From Salinirubellus salinus (GTDB lineage Archaea; Halobacteriota; Halobacteria; Halobacteriales; Haloarculaceae), in contig NZ_CP104003.1 of NCBI RefSeq assembly GCF_025231485.1, positions 2,728,001-2,792,000 of the forward strand: a DNA stretch of 64,000 nt, written 5' to 3'. Shown here piece by piece: positions 35,303-44,265 of this stretch. The notes beneath the pieces are model-generated. The model was given only the letters and a program-made list of their open reading frames with translations. It was not told where the DNA came from and ran no database searches. The translations under genes were made by a program, and so were the position numbers. How positions within the stretch are numbered: position 1 is the stretch's first letter; every line of letters begins with the position of its first letter.

Positions 35303-35449
35303 GCTCGGGCCGGCACGCCGCCAGGGGCGTCGGCGACCGGGGCGCGCCCGGCCGGAGACCCACACCTCGTCTTTCTCTTCGTGTCGTCGGAGCGCCGGCT
35401 GTCGCGTCCCCCTCTGGAGCATCAGGGGAGGAGACGTCCTGTTCTCCAG

Positions 35450-36841
35450 TCAGTCTGAGAGCGCCCCGACGACGTCCTCGGCGGTGAACAGCCGGAGGTC
35501 GCCTCGCTCGGCGGCGGCCTCCTCGACCGATGGCGAGAATCCGCTCCGCGAGAAGAGGGCGTACCGTTCCTGCCGGTCGCCACCCTCGTTCGGCGTCCAC
35601 CGGAGTTCCTCGGCGTGTCGCTGGAGGGAACTGAACGCATCGTAGCCCAGTGGCGAGCGCTGGAACTTGCACTCGCCGAGTACGAGCGTCTCGCCAGTCG
35701 ACAGACCGACCACGTCTATCTCGTGCTCACCGTACCACCACTGGCCCACGTCTGCGATGGTCTCGTCCGGGTAGAGGGTCCGGAGTGCCGACCCACAGAG
35801 GTCTTCGAACGGTCTGCTGACGAAGTCCGGAAGAGTCGGCTCGACGAGTTCCTCGTAGCCTGCCCGCCCGAGTTCGTCGTACCGGTCGCCCGTCCCGTAG
35901 ACGTAGTTGAACCAGAACCGGAAGAAGTGGTCACGGAGCCGGTATCGACCGCGCTTCGACCGCGCTGCCTGCTCCGTGACGGGGACGTGACGGTCCAAGA
36001 GTCTGAGTCGCTCGAGCCGACCGAGATACTTCGAGAGCTGGTTGTAGTCGATGCCGGTCGCCCCCGCGATCTCGTTCCGGGTCGTCTTGCCACTCGAGAT
36101 GGCTTCGAGGATCGAGAAGTACCGCGTCGGCTCGGTCAGTTCCATCCGCAGGACGTAGTCCGGTTCGTCGTGGAGCGAGCCGTGTCGAGCGAGGACCGAA
36201 CGCTGGACGTTTCCGGCGAGCGAGGCCGACGAGTCGAGTTCCTCCAGATAGTAGGGGACGCCGCCGAAGATTCCCCACGCGAGCACTGCCTCGACCGCGT
36301 CGGCGTCGTCGGGGAGGAACGCTCGTGCCGCACCGAAGGAGAGCTGTCGAAGGTCCAGCTTCAACGAGGAGCGCCCGTACAACGGGCTGTTCCCGAGCAA
36401 TGCAGCCTCCTCAATCATGCTGATCGACGACCCGACCAGCACGACCGTCGCCGTCGAGTCCTCGAGTTCGTGGTCGAACATCGCCTGGAGGACCGAGGGG
36501 AGACTGTCGTCCTGCTCGACGAGATACGGGAACTCGTCGAGAACGACTAGCGCGTCCTCGTCTGCGAGGTAGCCGAGGACGGCCTCCCATTCGGGGCGGA
36601 TTCGCTCGACACCAGGATACGACTCGGCCGCAGTCTCGACGAACTGCTCGAGCTGGAGCGCGGTCGTCTTCTGTCTCGCTTGATAGAGGACGACGTCGTC
36701 TCGGTCTCGGACCGACTCTCGAACGAGCGCCGTCTTGCCGAGCCGCCGTCGGCCGTAGACGATCGCCAGCTCGGCCGTCTCCGAGTCGTAGAGCGATTCC
36801 AGCCGCGACAGTTCCTCGACACGGTTCACGAACTCTGCCAT
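35450..36841 (-). CDS. Archaeal AAA-type ATPase with C-terminal DUF234 nuclease-like domain
   Basis: 463 residues from the ATG at 36841 (a GTG at 36850 would add three). It begins FVNRVEELSRLESLYDS and has Walker A YGRRRLGKTAL, Walker B ALVVLDEFPYL and sensor VVLVGSSISMIEEA. A winged-helix part follows (TTRNEIAGATGIDYNQLSKY), then LRDHFFRFWFNYVY and the DUF234 domain with EIDVVGLS...LVLGECKF, which is an ExK nuclease-like core. This is the archaeal ATPase/DUF234 architecture, common in multi-copy and perhaps selfish or toxin-like archaeal genes; the cellular role is not settled. Its promoter has a perfect palindrome. Confidence 0.92.
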   Translation of the reverse strand: MAEFVNRVEELSRLESLYDSETAELAIVYGRRRLGKTALVRESVRDRDDVVLYQARQKTTALQLEQFVETAAESYPGVERIRPEWEAVLGYLADEDALVVLDEFPYLVEQDDSLPSVLQAMFDHELEDSTATVVLVGSSISMIEEAALLGNSPLYGRSSLKLDLRQLSFGAARAFLPDDADAVEAVLAWGIFGGVPYYLEELDSSASLAGNVQRSVLARHGSLHDEPDYVLRMELTEPTRYFSILEAISSGKTTRNEIAGATGIDYNQLSKYLGRLERLRLLDRHVPVTEQAARSKRGRYRLRDHFFRFWFNYVYGTGDRYDELGRAGYEELVEPTLPDFVSRPFEDLCGSALRTLYPDETIADVGQWWYGEHEIDVVGLSTGETLVLGECKFQRSPLGYDAFSSLQRHAEELRWTPNEGGDRQERYALFSRSGFSPSVEEAAAERGDLRLFTAEDVVGALSD

Positions 36842-36880
36842 GCTCGACACTGAGCCGCCGCAAGTATGATACTTTCGAGA

Positions 36881-36913
36881 ATCAAACTTCAGAGTATCAA
36901 ACTTCGAAGTTTG
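36881..36913. promoter_or_regulatory. Palindrome and direct repeat upstream of the DUF234 ATPase
   Basis: ATCAAACTTC occurs at 36881-36890 and again at 36896-36905 (15-bp step). The second copy is the left part of a perfect 16-bp palindrome CAAACTTCGAAGTTTG at 36898-36913. All lie 40-72 bp before the start at 36841, in the place of the promoter. Strong operator candidate, perhaps for self-repression. Confidence 0.6.
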
Positions 36914-36956
36914 TTTCTAGAGACGCGAGGCGTCGTGCGCCAGAGGCGGGATCGGG

Positions 36957-39900
36957 TCAGGCCATGTCCGCTAGTTCTCGCTCGATCTTCGCTTCGAAGT
37001 CCTCGGCCAACGCGGCCACCCCCTCGGGCGACCACCTGACCGTCTCGGCCACGCCGGGCGTCGTGAAGTAGAGCGTCGCCGTCACCGCCCGGTCGGGGTC
37101 CTGCTGGGCGAGCGCGACTGCGTAGGCCTCCATCTGCGTGCGATAGTCGTCGGCCTTCTCCGCGGCGCCGTCTGCGTCCACGTCGTTCGTCTTGTAGTCG
37201 ACGACGTGGTGGGCGTCGTCGGTCACCGCGAGGTGGTCGATGTACCCACCGACCTCGCCGCGCTCGAACTCCGCGGTGACGTAGAGTTCGTCGTAGGTCA
37301 CCTCGGGGTCCCACTCGGCGTGGCGAGCGTCGACGTGCGCGATGGCTCGCTCGGCGTGGTCGTGGACGCGCTCGCGGTCGACGGCCGAGAGCTCGTGGTC
37401 GACCTCCTCCTCGACGAGCGTCTGGTCGAGCACGTCGTCCCAGCGCTCGCGTGGCGGTCGGAGTTCACAGATGCGGTGGACGGCCTCGCCGAACACGGTC
37501 GGGGCGAGTCTCGGCTCGCCCGACTCCGAGCTGCCCGCTCCGTCCCCGCCCTCGTCGTCGCCCTCGTAGTGGACTGTGTTCGTCCGCTCGTCGCGGACCA
37601 GTTCGCCGTCGCCGTCGAACAGCGAGGTGAGGTCGGTCGGCGAGAGCCGGTAGCGGAGCGAGGGCTGTGGCGGCGTCGGCGACAGGTCGAACTCGGCGTC
37701 GTCGGCCTCGCCGACTTCGCGCCAGTCGGCCCGTGGCTGCGGGAGGACGACGTCGAACGCGACGCCCGTCCCGTCGACGCGAGCGGTCGCGCGGTCCTCG
37801 GTGTCGAGCGTCGACAGCGTCGCCTCGTCGAGCAGGAGCGGCTGGAGCCAGTCGCGCCAGCTGGTCGGCTCGTCCGGGTCGGCGTCCTTCAGGTCGGCCA
37901 GCGACTCGCCGTCGAGGTCGTGCGTCCCGCTCAGGAGGAGTCGGTCGCGAGCCCGCGTGCAGGCCACGTAGAGGACGCGCTTCTCCTCGGCCCGCTCCTC
38001 GGCGAGTCGGCGCTCCTTCAGTGCGGCACGGGCCACGGTCGTCTCGTCCTCGAACGGGTCGTCCGCCTTCGGGGCCTTCAGCCCGGCCACGTACGTCGAC
38101 GTGCCGTCGCCGACGTCCTCGAACTCCACACGGTCGGCGACCGCCGGCTTCAGGTTGAACTCCTTGGCCATCCCCGGAACGACGACGACCGGGAACTCCG
38201 ACCCCTTCGCGTCGTGGACCGTGAGTATCCGGACACCGTCGCCGCCACCCTGCACGGTGGCCTCGCCCTCGCGGTCCGAGCGGTCGAGGCGGGAGTCGAG
38301 GCGACGGACGAGCGTCGGGAGGCTGGTGACGCCCTCGTCGCTGAACGCCCGCAACTCCTCGCGGAACTTCTCGACGTTCGCGACGGCCTGCTGGGGGCGT
38401 TCGTCGGCCGCGACGCTCGTCAGGTAGCCCGTCTCGTCGAGGACGCGGGTCAGGAACGCGGCCCACGAGCCGTCGAGGGCGGGCGGCGCCTCCGCGAGGC
38501 CGGCCGCCTCGCGCCACGCGACGAGCAGCGAGTGGGCGTCCGCGAGTTCGTCGTGCGCGGCCTCGGCGAGTGCGTCCCAGAGCGGGTCGCCCTCGGCCTT
38601 CAGCCGGGCGAGCGTGTCGTCGGTGAACCCGAACAGGGGCGACCGGAGCGCCCCGTAGAGCGCCCGCTCGTCGCCCGGGTCGGCGAGCGCCCGCAGCAGA
38701 TTGACGAGTGCCGTCACCTCCGGCGTCTCGTAGAAACCCAGCCCGGAGGCGACGGTGTAGGGGACGCCGGCGTGCTCCAGCGCCCGTTCGTACTTCTTGA
38801 GGTGGGTCCGGCTCCGCAGGAGGACGGCCACGTCGTCCGGTTCGACCGGCTTCGGCTCCGGGTCGTCGATGTCGCTCTCGGGGTCGTAGATGGGCTGCTC
38901 GCCGGCGAACAGCCGGGTGAGCCGGGCGGCGAGTGCTTGCCCTTCGAGTTCGGCGTCGTGCTCGGCGGCGGCCGTCGCGAACGCTCCCTCGAAGCGCTCG
39001 GCGCGATACGCCTCGTCGGTCGGGACGAGGAGGTACTCGACGCTCGCCAGCGAGTCGGGGTCGTCGCGGTAGGCGTCGAGTCGCTGTGGGGTCGCCTCGT
39101 ACCTCGGCGTCCCGTCCTCGTCCGGTGGGAACACCGCGTCGAACACGTCGTTACAGAACTCGAGAACCGGTTCGAGGGTGCGGAAGTTGGTCGAGAGCTG
39201 GTCGTCCCGTTCGCCCGCCTCGGGATTGGCGGCCGCGAGTTCGTCGGCAGTCGAGCCGAACGCCGAGACGTCCGCGTTCCGGAAGCGGTAGATGCTCTGT
39301 TTCGCGTCGCCGACGACGAACACGTTCCGCGCGTCGTAGTCGGTCGGGTCCTCGGCCGTGAGGTGCTTGACGATCTCCCACTGGCGCGGGTCGGTGTCCT
39401 GGAACTCGTCGACCATCACGTAGGCGAACCCCTCGCGCAACTCGGCCCGCAGGTCCTCGTCGGCCCCTTCGAGGAACGCCAGGGCGAACTCGATCTGGTC
39501 GGTGAAGTCGACGACGTTCCGCCGGCGCTTGCGTTCCTCGTACGCCTCGTGAGCGAGCAGCGTGAGTTCGGCGAGCGCCTGCACGAACGGGAAGCCACGG
39601 CGGTCGGCCTCGACATTCCCGTCGAACCCGTGGTCTTCGGGCGAGAGCACGTCGACGAGCGTCGCCATCGCGTCGTCGAACCGCTCGCGCTCGGCGTCGG
39701 CCCCCGACCACCGGCCCGCGGTCGCGGTGTAGCTCGCGTAGCGCTCGCCCTTCCCGGTCGTCAGTGCCTTGCAACAAGCGAGGAACGCCTCGCGGGTCTC
39801 GACCGTCGCCTCGGGCGGGAACGCGAGTCTGTCCAGTGTCTCGATGCCGGCGGCCGCCCGCTTCCAGCCCTGTCCGCCCGTGTCGACATCGGGAGGCGGC

Positions 39901-40634
39901 GAGCCGAGCAAGTCACGGAGCGTCTCGACGGCCGCGACGACCTCCGGGTCGGAGAGCCGCTCGGCTGCCACGTCCGGCGGTATCGGATGCAGTTCCTCGT
40001 TCACGAACGCGAGGTACTCCTCGACCGAGGCGTCGGCCCACTCTTCGGCCCAGTCGATGCCGCCCGGGCGCTCGGTCAGCAGGTCCGCGAGGATTCCCTC
40101 CAGCGCCGAGCGGTCGTAGCGCCGCGCCAGCGTCTCCACGGCGGGGTGGTCGTCGTGCGTCTCCAGCAGCGTCCGCACCGTCTCCTCCAGTAGCGCGCCC
40201 GTCTCGCGCTCGTCCAGCGTCTCGAACCCGGGGTCGATGGCGTCGACCGAGAGCGCGTGCTCGCGGAGCAATCGGGCACAGAACCCGTGGACGGTGTGGA
40301 CGTACCCCTCCTCCAGCCCGTCGGCCACCTGACGCCACGCAGCGTACGTCTCGGAATCCGCGTCGGCGACGCGGTCGGTGATGGCCTCGCGGACGCTCTG
40401 CTTGAGTTCGTTGGCGGCCCGCTCGGTGAACGTCGTCGTCACGACCTCCTCGGGCAGCAGGGGTGTCTCCTCGTCCTCGGGCACGCCCTCGATACCGCGG
40501 GCGAGCATGCGGACGTACCGGGCGGTGAGCGTCGTCGTCTTGCCCGTCCCGGCACCGGCCGTGAGGGTGACGTTCCGGTCGAGCGCGTCCGCAGCAGCCT
40601 GCTGCTGGTCGGTGAGGTCGTCGAAGTCAGTCAT
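36957..40634 (-). CDS. AddA/RecB-like UvrD helicase with C-terminal PD-(D/E)xK nuclease
   Basis: 1225 residues. SF1A helicase: TAGAGTGKTTTLTARYVRML (Walker A), VVTTTFTERAANELKQSV (motif Ia), YVMVDEFQDTDPRQWEIV (motif II), VFVVGDAKQSIYRFRNADVS (motif III). Further on are ILTVHDAKGSEFPVVVV (motif V) and RVLYVACTRARDRLLL (motif VI). The last 200 residues hold a nuclease core GGYIDHLAV...HHVVDYKTND followed by a Gln-containing helix, as in AddA and RecB. It should unwind and resect DNA double-strand ends. The usual AddB-type partner is not beside it in this window. It lies 116 bp upstream of the DUF234 ATPase on the same strand. Confidence 0.92.
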   Translation of the reverse strand: MTDFDDLTDQQQAAADALDRNVTLTAGAGTGKTTTLTARYVRMLARGIEGVPEDEETPLLPEEVVTTTFTERAANELKQSVREAITDRVADADSETYAAWRQVADGLEEGYVHTVHGFCARLLREHALSVDAIDPGFETLDERETGALLEETVRTLLETHDDHPAVETLARRYDRSALEGILADLLTERPGGIDWAEEWADASVEEYLAFVNEELHPIPPDVAAERLSDPEVVAAVETLRDLLGSPPPDVDTGGQGWKRAAAGIETLDRLAFPPEATVETREAFLACCKALTTGKGERYASYTATAGRWSGADAERERFDDAMATLVDVLSPEDHGFDGNVEADRRGFPFVQALAELTLLAHEAYEERKRRRNVVDFTDQIEFALAFLEGADEDLRAELREGFAYVMVDEFQDTDPRQWEIVKHLTAEDPTDYDARNVFVVGDAKQSIYRFRNADVSAFGSTADELAAANPEAGERDDQLSTNFRTLEPVLEFCNDVFDAVFPPDEDGTPRYEATPQRLDAYRDDPDSLASVEYLLVPTDEAYRAERFEGAFATAAAEHDAELEGQALAARLTRLFAGEQPIYDPESDIDDPEPKPVEPDDVAVLLRSRTHLKKYERALEHAGVPYTVASGLGFYETPEVTALVNLLRALADPGDERALYGALRSPLFGFTDDTLARLKAEGDPLWDALAEAAHDELADAHSLLVAWREAAGLAEAPPALDGSWAAFLTRVLDETGYLTSVAADERPQQAVANVEKFREELRAFSDEGVTSLPTLVRRLDSRLDRSDREGEATVQGGGDGVRILTVHDAKGSEFPVVVVPGMAKEFNLKPAVADRVEFEDVGDGTSTYVAGLKAPKADDPFEDETTVARAALKERRLAEERAEEKRVLYVACTRARDRLLLSGTHDLDGESLADLKDADPDEPTSWRDWLQPLLLDEATLSTLDTEDRATARVDGTGVAFDVVLPQPRADWREVGEADDAEFDLSPTPPQPSLRYRLSPTDLTSLFDGDGELVRDERTNTVHYEGDDEGGDGAGSSESGEPRLAPTVFGEAVHRICELRPPRERWDDVLDQTLVEEEVDHELSAVDRERVHDHAERAIAHVDARHAEWDPEVTYDELYVTAEFERGEVGGYIDHLAVTDDAHHVVDYKTNDVDADGAAEKADDYRTQMEAYAVALAQQDPDRAVTATLYFTTPGVAETVRWSPEGVAALAEDFEAKIERELADMA

Positions 40635-40953
40635 CCGGACGACCTCGCAGGCCGAGACACGGACGGGTAGGTGGCATAGTTACACACAGTCATCATCAGC
40701 ATTGTCTGGTTTACGGTCCGCCTGCGGGGTAGTCGGGCGTCGAGCGACTGCCACTGCTCGTCACACGCCCAGTTCAGCACACTCGTGGGCGTGAGTCGGT
40801 CCGCCTGATCGGCCCTCGTAGTCGAGACGACCACGGCCACGGACCGCTCCATCCGTGAAAATCGGGGTAGCCTAAATCAGCCATTTCGTGGCGTGAGACG
40901 GGTGAATTCGTGGACCCGGTACGCTTTTGTACGCCGGACCGCAACCCGAGGTA
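40635..40953. other. Divergent intergenic region between the AddA-like gene and the SMC-related gene
   Basis: 319 bp. A 73-codon frame (40631-40852, minus strand; MERSVAVVVSTTRADQ) ends with an ATGA overlap onto the AddA-like ATG. Its codon usage is only partly gene-like, and I give it low weight. An A/T-rich stretch at about 40857-40882 (GTGAAAATCGGGGTAGCCTA) may hold the promoter of the SMC-related gene. No other structure was seen. Confidence 0.4.
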
Positions 40954-42924
40954 GTGACGCAAGACCTACGTGCGACAGCCTCTGCCACACTTACCGTCGA
41001 GAACGTAGGAGGTATCGACGAGACGACCGTGGAGCTCTCGCCCGGCGTCACGGCGCTCGTCGGGCCGAACGCGACCAACCGGACGTCGCTCCTGCAGGCC
41101 GTGGCGGGGGCGCTCGGGAGCGACCGGGTCACGCTGAAGGGCGACGCCGACGAGGGGCAGGTCACGCTGTTGCTCGACGGGGAGACGTACACCCGTCGGC
41201 TGACCCGCCAGGGCGACACGGTGAGGACGGGCGGCGACCCGTACCTCGACGACCCGGCACTGCTCGACCTCTACGCCGTCTTGCTCGAGGACAACGAGGT
41301 CCGTCGGGCCGTCCGACGAGGGGAGAACCTCCGGGAACTGATCATGCGGCCCGTGGACACGGAGGCGATACAGGCCGAGATCTCCACCCTGGTCGACCGC
41401 CGGCAGGAGGTGCACGCGGAGCTGGATCGGCTCGACGCTCTCGCGGAGGAGCTTCGGGAGTTCGAAACGGACCGGCGACGGCTCGAGACCGAACTGGAGG
41501 ACCTGGAAGCGAAGCTCGCGGAGAAGCGAGAGGCGCGAGCGGAACTGGAGGCCGACGACCCGGACGGGTCGGAGAGCAACGTCGAGGCGCAGCTGGACGC
41601 ACGGCTCGAGTCGCTTCGTGACGCGGAGACGGACCTGGAGCGTGTCGAGCGCGAACTGGAGGTCGAGCGCAAGAGTCTCGCGTCGCTGCGCGAAGAGCGA
41701 TCTGCCCTGACCGAGCGCCACGAGTCACTCGAGGACCCGGACGGCGAACGCCTCGCCGTGCTCGAAGAGCGCATCGGGAACCTGCGCGAGCGCAAGGCCA
41801 CGCTCGAATCGACGGTGAGCGAACTTCGGCAGGTCGTCCAGTTCAACCAGGAGCGACTCGCGGAGACCGACGACGGAGTCCTCGACGGCCTCGAAGTGGC
41901 CGGTGGCGAGGAAGGGGAGGTGACCGAGCAGCTGGTCGCCGGGACCGGCAGCACCACCTGTTGGACCTGCGGGAGCGTCGTCGAGCGAGGCCGTATCGAC
42001 ACGATGGTCGGCCGCCTCCGGGACCTCTTGCAGGAACGGAACGCCGAGCGGCGCGAGCTCACCGACCGTATCTCCGACCTCGTCTCGGAGCGCGACGAGC
42101 TGCGGGACCGGCTGGAAGAGCGGGACCAGCTCGAGACGCAGCTGACGGAGCTAGAGACGGAGCTCGAGCGCAGGGAAGAGAACGTAGCCGAACTGACAGA
42201 CCGGCAAGAGGAGCTCCGGGAGCGGGTCGAGGAGCTCGAACGGCGGGTCGAGGAGCTCCAGGCAGCACAGCAGGACGAACTGCTCACGCTTCAACAGGAG
42301 GTGAGCGAACTGGCGTACGACCGGGACCGGACCGCCGACCGGCTCGCGGACGTGGAGTCGAGCATCGAGGACATCGAGTCCGCTCTGGAGACCCGCGAGG
42401 AGCTCGAGGCCGAGCGCGAGTCGATTTCCGCGGATTTGACCGAGCTTCGGACCCGTATCGAGCGCATCGAGACGCAGGCGGCCGAGAGGTTCAACACCCA
42501 CATGGAGGCCGTCCTCGACGAACTCGGGTACGACAACGTCGAGCGAATCTGGATTGAATCGGTCGAGCGGCAGGTCAGCACCACGCCGCGGCAGGTCAGC
42601 GAGCAGGCGTTCGAGCTCCACGTCGTCCGGCGCTCGTCGTCCGGGACGACGTACGAAGACCGCGTCGAACACCTCAGCGAGAGCGAGCGGGAACTCGTCG
42701 GGCTCGTGGTCGCGCTGGCTGGCTACCTGGTCCACGACGTCCAGGATTCGGTCCCGTTCATGTTACTGGACTCGCTGGAGATGATAGACGGCGACAGGCT
42801 CGTGCGGCTCGTCGACTACCTCCGGACGCACGTCCCCTTCCTCGTCGTCGTCCTCCTACCGGACCACGCGAGGGCGTTCGACGACGACAGCGCACCCGAA
42901 CACCGACGGCTCACCGACATCTGA
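40954..42924 (+). CDS. Archaea-specific SMC-related protein (Rad50/SMC-like coiled-coil ATPase)
   Basis: 656 residues from the GTG at 40954 (MTQDLRATAS). N-terminal ATPase half with TLTVENVGGIDETTVELSPG and the P-loop GPNATNRTS (37-45). Long coiled-coil arms run over about residues 140-320 and 345-520. A CWTCG hook (Cys336, Cys339) lies between them, as in Rad50 zinc hooks. The C-terminal ATPase half has the signature region LSESERELVGLVVALAGYL and Walker B PFMLLDSLEMID. This is the size and plan of the haloarchaeal SMC-related proteins, thought to act in chromosome organisation. The P-loop lacks the normal GK[ST], having N-R-T instead. Single gene, divergent from the AddA-like gene. Confidence 0.88.
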   Translation: MTQDLRATASATLTVENVGGIDETTVELSPGVTALVGPNATNRTSLLQAVAGALGSDRVTLKGDADEGQVTLLLDGETYTRRLTRQGDTVRTGGDPYLDDPALLDLYAVLLEDNEVRRAVRRGENLRELIMRPVDTEAIQAEISTLVDRRQEVHAELDRLDALAEELREFETDRRRLETELEDLEAKLAEKREARAELEADDPDGSESNVEAQLDARLESLRDAETDLERVERELEVERKSLASLREERSALTERHESLEDPDGERLAVLEERIGNLRERKATLESTVSELRQVVQFNQERLAETDDGVLDGLEVAGGEEGEVTEQLVAGTGSTTCWTCGSVVERGRIDTMVGRLRDLLQERNAERRELTDRISDLVSERDELRDRLEERDQLETQLTELETELERREENVAELTDRQEELRERVEELERRVEELQAAQQDELLTLQQEVSELAYDRDRTADRLADVESSIEDIESALETREELEAERESISADLTELRTRIERIETQAAERFNTHMEAVLDELGYDNVERIWIESVERQVSTTPRQVSEQAFELHVVRRSSSGTTYEDRVEHLSESERELVGLVVALAGYLVHDVQDSVPFMLLDSLEMIDGDRLVRLVDYLRTHVPFLVVVLLPDHARAFDDDSAPEHRRLTDI

Positions 42925-43006
42925 GGCGGACGGGTAGAGAGTCGTGGGGGGTGTCCGGTCGAGTCACGCCACGGCCAGCCCGTGGGCCGCGGGTCGGGCG
43001 GCTTGC

Positions 43007-43648
43007 TCAGGGTGAGAGGTGCGTCCGGAACCAGTCACTCGCGAGCGCCACGACGTCCGTGCTGGCGGTGCCGTCAGCCCCCACGACCGACCTGAGGACC
43101 ACGTGTCGGTGTGCGGACTCGTCGAGGTCGTCGTACGCCTCGGTGTGTGAGCGCATCAGGTGCGCTTGGTCGGTGTCGACGAGGAGCAACGTCGGGATGG
43201 TCGTCGCCGCCAGCGCGTCGGCCCCGAGGTCGACCCGGCCGTCGACACCGACCACGGCTCTCGACTCGCTGTCGTGGTGACTGACCGCTCGCAGCGCCGT
43301 CGCCACACCGGGACCGACCCCGAGGAATCCTCGCGGCATGTCGGCAGTCCGGTGCTGTCGGTCGAGCCAGTCGGTGACGCCCGCGAGCCGGCTAGCGTGC
43401 AGGTCGATGGCGAATCGGCAGTCACGGTCGCCGTCCTCCTCCGGAGTGAGCAACTCGACGAGCAGTGTCCCGAACCCGCGGTCCCGGAGCGCCGCCGCGA
43501 CCTCGGTCTCCCGCGAGGCGTACCGGATCCCCCACTGCCCGTTGACCAGTACGATCAACGCGGTCGCCTCCGGCGGTATCGTTAGCCGTCCGTCGAGGGT
43601 CGCGTCCTCCACCCGCAGTTTGACGGCCCGCGCGGATCGGTGGTTCAT
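43007..43648 (-). CDS. Alpha/beta-hydrolase-fold protein (dienelactone-hydrolase-like) without its nucleophile
   Basis: 213 residues from the ATG at 43648 (MNHRSARAVK); a Met four codons earlier is also in frame. The layout follows small dienelactone-hydrolase-like proteins: GRLTIPPEATALIVLVNGQW, then RDRGFGTLLVELLTPEED, the nucleophile elbow, and IPTLLLVDTDQ. The elbow should read G-x-S/C-x-G but here is GFLGVGPGVATAL, with Gly112 at the catalytic position. The acid position after IPTLLLV is DTDQ. It is probably not a hydrolase any more, or uses another mechanism. No operon partner. Confidence 0.75.
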   Translation of the reverse strand: MNHRSARAVKLRVEDATLDGRLTIPPEATALIVLVNGQWGIRYASRETEVAAALRDRGFGTLLVELLTPEEDGDRDCRFAIDLHASRLAGVTDWLDRQHRTADMPRGFLGVGPGVATALRAVSHHDSESRAVVGVDGRVDLGADALAATTIPTLLLVDTDQAHLMRSHTEAYDDLDESAHRHVVLRSVVGADGTASTDVVALASDWFRTHLSP

Positions 43649-44265
43649 ATCCGAATATTCCACGTCTGCTCATTTGAACTCGTACAGTGATTCCCAAACA
43701 TCGAAAAAGAACGCCATTATCCGTGACATACGTCTACCCGAACCTGACGTACGCCGGACTCTCGGAAGAGAGCTGGGCGTGCACCTGCCGAGCCGGAAGA
43801 TTCCTGAACGTACATCGCAAAGCGGGGGCGCCGGGAGCACTCGGAGTCGTGGACGCGAAGTGACCGGCCAAACGGTAGCGACAGCCCGCGGTGACAGCCT
43901 TCGCCGATACATTGTTCTTCATATACTTTTGCATTATAATCATATTTCTGTTATACCAGTACTCGCCGAGCGAGTCGACTCGAGGGGGATAGGCCGGAGA
44001 CGAGCGGGACCGGGTCGAAGCAACCGAGAGTGGACTAAAGCGCCTTTATCCCCATTTTTTGGGCTCTAAAGAGGACCGTCAGGGTGGACAACGGCACGAC
44101 AGACGACCGAGCGCCTCGTATTCGACTCCGTTCAGTCGAGTAGTAGTATCACTTTCAAATACGTAAAATATGTCTGTTAACTTCTGCCCTATCAGCCTGC
44201 AGGAGACAGACGGAGGCGGGTCACTGCGAATCGGGATGGGAACCGATGGGGCGGCACCCGGAGCC
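43649..44265. other. A/T-rich 617-bp gap without a convincing gene
   Basis: The gap lies between two minus-strand genes. Base composition drops sharply at 43905-43960 (a run with TATACTTTTGCATTATAA) and again at 44135-44170. These are the strongest A/T islands in the window and look like promoters, but no following open frame has gene-like composition. CCTTTATCCCCATTTTTT lies at about 44042-44059. It may hold an untranslated RNA or the remains of an insertion. Confidence 0.5.

Noticed and set aside
37206-40193. Long plus-strand frame opposite the AddA-like gene
   Set aside because: Same reason: low-complexity Arg/Val/Glu translation, antisense to a protein with all helicase motifs.
40631-40852. 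73-codon frame ending at the AddA-like start
   Set aside because: Part of its codon usage is gene-like, but no family is recognised and its end uses codons rare here. Kept only as a remark on the intergenic region.
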